From Planctomycetota bacterium (GTDB lineage Bacteria; Planctomycetota; Phycisphaerae; WQYP01; JAJZKY01), in NCBI GenBank assembly GCA_021803885.1, contig JAJZKY010000022.1:1-15722 (forward strand): a DNA stretch of 15,722 nt, in the 5' to 3' direction. The notes beneath the pieces were generated by a model, which saw nothing but the letters and a program-made list of their open reading frames with translations, had not been told where the DNA came from and made no database searches. Made by a program: the position numbers and the translations under genes. Position 1 is the first letter of the stretch. Every line of letters starts with the position of its first letter. This document shows positions 14,580 to 15,722 of this stretch, piece by piece.

Positions 14580-15722
14580 TTAGAATCCATATTCCTTCCA
14601 ACGCCGGGTTACGGTTTTTATCGTGGTTTCATCCATTGCAATTTCATCCGGCCAATCGCGAACCGTACCTTCACCGGGCCATTTGCGTGTGGCATCAATG
14701 CCCATTTTGCTGCCGGCTCCCATGGCTGGTGCAGCATGATCCAGAATATCCAATGGTCCCTCGGCGATAAACGTGTCGCGGCGCGGATCCACATTGGCTC
14801 CCAGATGAAACAGCACATCATTCTGATTGTGCACATCCACATGTTCATCGACCACCACTACTATCTTGGTCCACGCCATCTGTCCGGCCCCCCAGATGGC
14901 GTGAATTACTTTGCGGGCATGATAAGCATATTCCTTGCGGATTTTAATAAACGCGCAATTATGAAACGCGCCGAACATCGGCAAATCATAATCCATCACA
15001 TCCGGCACCATGATTTTAAGCAGCGGCAGAAATACCCGTTCGGTGGCCTTGCCGAGATAATAATCTTCCTGCGGTGGCTTGCCGACAATCGTAGTAGGGT
15101 AAATAGGGTTCCGCCGATGGGTAATGGCGGTAATATTAAATACCGGGTATTGATCCGCCAGGGAATAAAACCCGGTGTGATCGCCAAACGGCCCTTCCAG
15201 AATCGTCTGATAGGGGGCCACAAATCCTTCGATCACAAATTCACAATTAGCCGGTACTTCCAGTGGCACGGTTTTACATGGCACCAGTTCCAGTCCCCGA
15301 CCCAGCAGGAAACCCGCGAAAATATGCTCATCGATTCCCGGTGGCAATGGGGCCGTGGCGGCATAGGGCAAAACGCTTTCGCCGCCGAGAGTAATGGCCA
15401 GCGGACAGGGCTTGCCAAGTTTGGCCCATGCCCGGAAATGCCGTGCCCCGTCATGGTGCGTATGCCAGTGCATGGCGGTCATTTTTTTATCAAATATCTG
15501 CACCCGGTACATACCGAGATTCCGCGCACCGGTTTCCGGATGTTTGGTGATAACCTGTCCTAATGTGATATATTTTCCACCATCTCCGGGCCAGCATTGA
15601 ATTACCGGCAGACGGGTAATATCAGCATCGTCGGTGTGCACCACTTCCTGGCACAGACCTGGGCCGGAGCGAACTTTCGGTCCGTAGCCGGCGATTTTCA
15701 GCAAGTCCAGCCCTTTTTTCAT
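14580..15722 (-). CDS. UbiD-family prFMN-dependent decarboxylase (5' end outside window)
   Basis: The last 380 residues of a UbiD-family (de)carboxylase, read leftward from the window edge. The ATG at the edge is probably internal, because the family normally has about 100 more residues before the region seen here. LPVIQCWPGDGGKYIT, ETGARNLGMYRVQ, the conserved acidic EGPFGDHTGFYS (about 176-187 of the visible part), TIVGKPPQED and MSRP-like IDATRKWPGEG are typical. Such enzymes use prenylated FMN made by a UbiX partner, and many decarboxylate 4-hydroxybenzoate-type precursors of ubiquinone or intermediates of menaquinone synthesis. The exact substrate cannot be told from this sequence; a menaquinone role is plausible in this type of organism. 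Its stop lies within 1 nt of the gltX start, so the two form an operon. Confidence 0.92.
   Translation of the reverse strand: MKKGLDLLKIAGYGPKVRSGPGLCQEVVHTDDADITRLPVIQCWPGDGGKYITLGQVITKHPETGARNLGMYRVQIFDKKMTAMHWHTHHDGARHFRAWAKLGKPCPLAITLGGESVLPYAATAPLPPGIDEHIFAGFLLGRGLELVPCKTVPLEVPANCEFVIEGFVAPYQTILEGPFGDHTGFYSLADQYPVFNITAITHRRNPIYPTTIVGKPPQEDYYLGKATERVFLPLLKIMVPDVMDYDLPMFGAFHNCAFIKIRKEYAYHARKVIHAIWGAGQMAWTKIVVVVDEHVDVHNQNDVLFHLGANVDPRRDTFIAEGPLDILDHAAPAMGAGSKMGIDATRKWPGEGTVRDWPDEIAMDETTIKTVTRRWKEYGF

Noticed and set aside
14487..15563. 358-codon plus-strand open frame opposite gltX/ubiD
   Set aside because: Antisense to motif-confirmed minus-strand genes; no recognisable domain and no ribosome site.

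Overview
The window looks like chromosomal DNA of a Gram-negative bacterium. It carries lipid A and heptose genes (lpxK, hldE, gmhB), so the cell should make an LPS-type outer membrane. Several traits suggest the PVC superphylum, most likely a planctomycete of the Phycisphaerae type: a leucyl-tRNA synthetase and a glutamyl-tRNA synthetase with unusual insertions, a GmhB phosphatase extended by a C-terminal membrane anchor, and an lpxK-hldE-gmhB cluster behind leuS. This taxonomic placement is inferred from remembered family features and was not computed.

Layout. Positions 1-239 are the 3' end of a group II intron whose reverse transcriptase ORF has collapsed to its two ends. Positions 240-588 hold a heptamer tandem repeat, a long imperfect palindrome and the leuS leader. 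Positions 589-8055 are a plus-strand run: leuS, lpxK, hldE, gmhB with a membrane tail, and a class I glutamine-amidotransferase-like hydrolase (peptidase C26). Positions 8056-8438 contain a 123-bp non-autonomous transposon with perfect 13-bp ends and a perfect 8-bp target duplication (IS66-like), followed by a strong sigma70-type promoter. Positions 8439-10527 are an overlapping two-component pair: a PAS-PAS histidine kinase of the NarX/HisKA_3 type whose second PAS resembles the FixL haem domain, and a NarL/LuxR-type response regulator. Next come a YbhN-like membrane protein (10737-11711), a decayed biotin carrier protein (about 11807-12037) and the biotin-protein ligase gene birA (12119-12889). 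On the minus strand, converging on birA, are gltX and a ubiD-family decarboxylase that runs off the right edge.

How the parts work together. LpxK phosphorylates the lipid A precursor. HldE and GmhB supply ADP-heptose for the inner core, although one heptose step (GmhA) and the epimerase (HldD) are not in the window. leuS and gltX are translation housekeeping genes. The kinase and regulator form one signalling unit, possibly sensing oxygen or another haem ligand. BirA sits beside the remains of a protein of the kind it would modify. I see no strong candidate for a wholly new multi-gene system. The most notable items are the IS66-like miniature element next to a promoter, the FixL-like sensor, the membrane-anchored GmhB with a degraded zinc site, and the ORF-collapsed group II intron.
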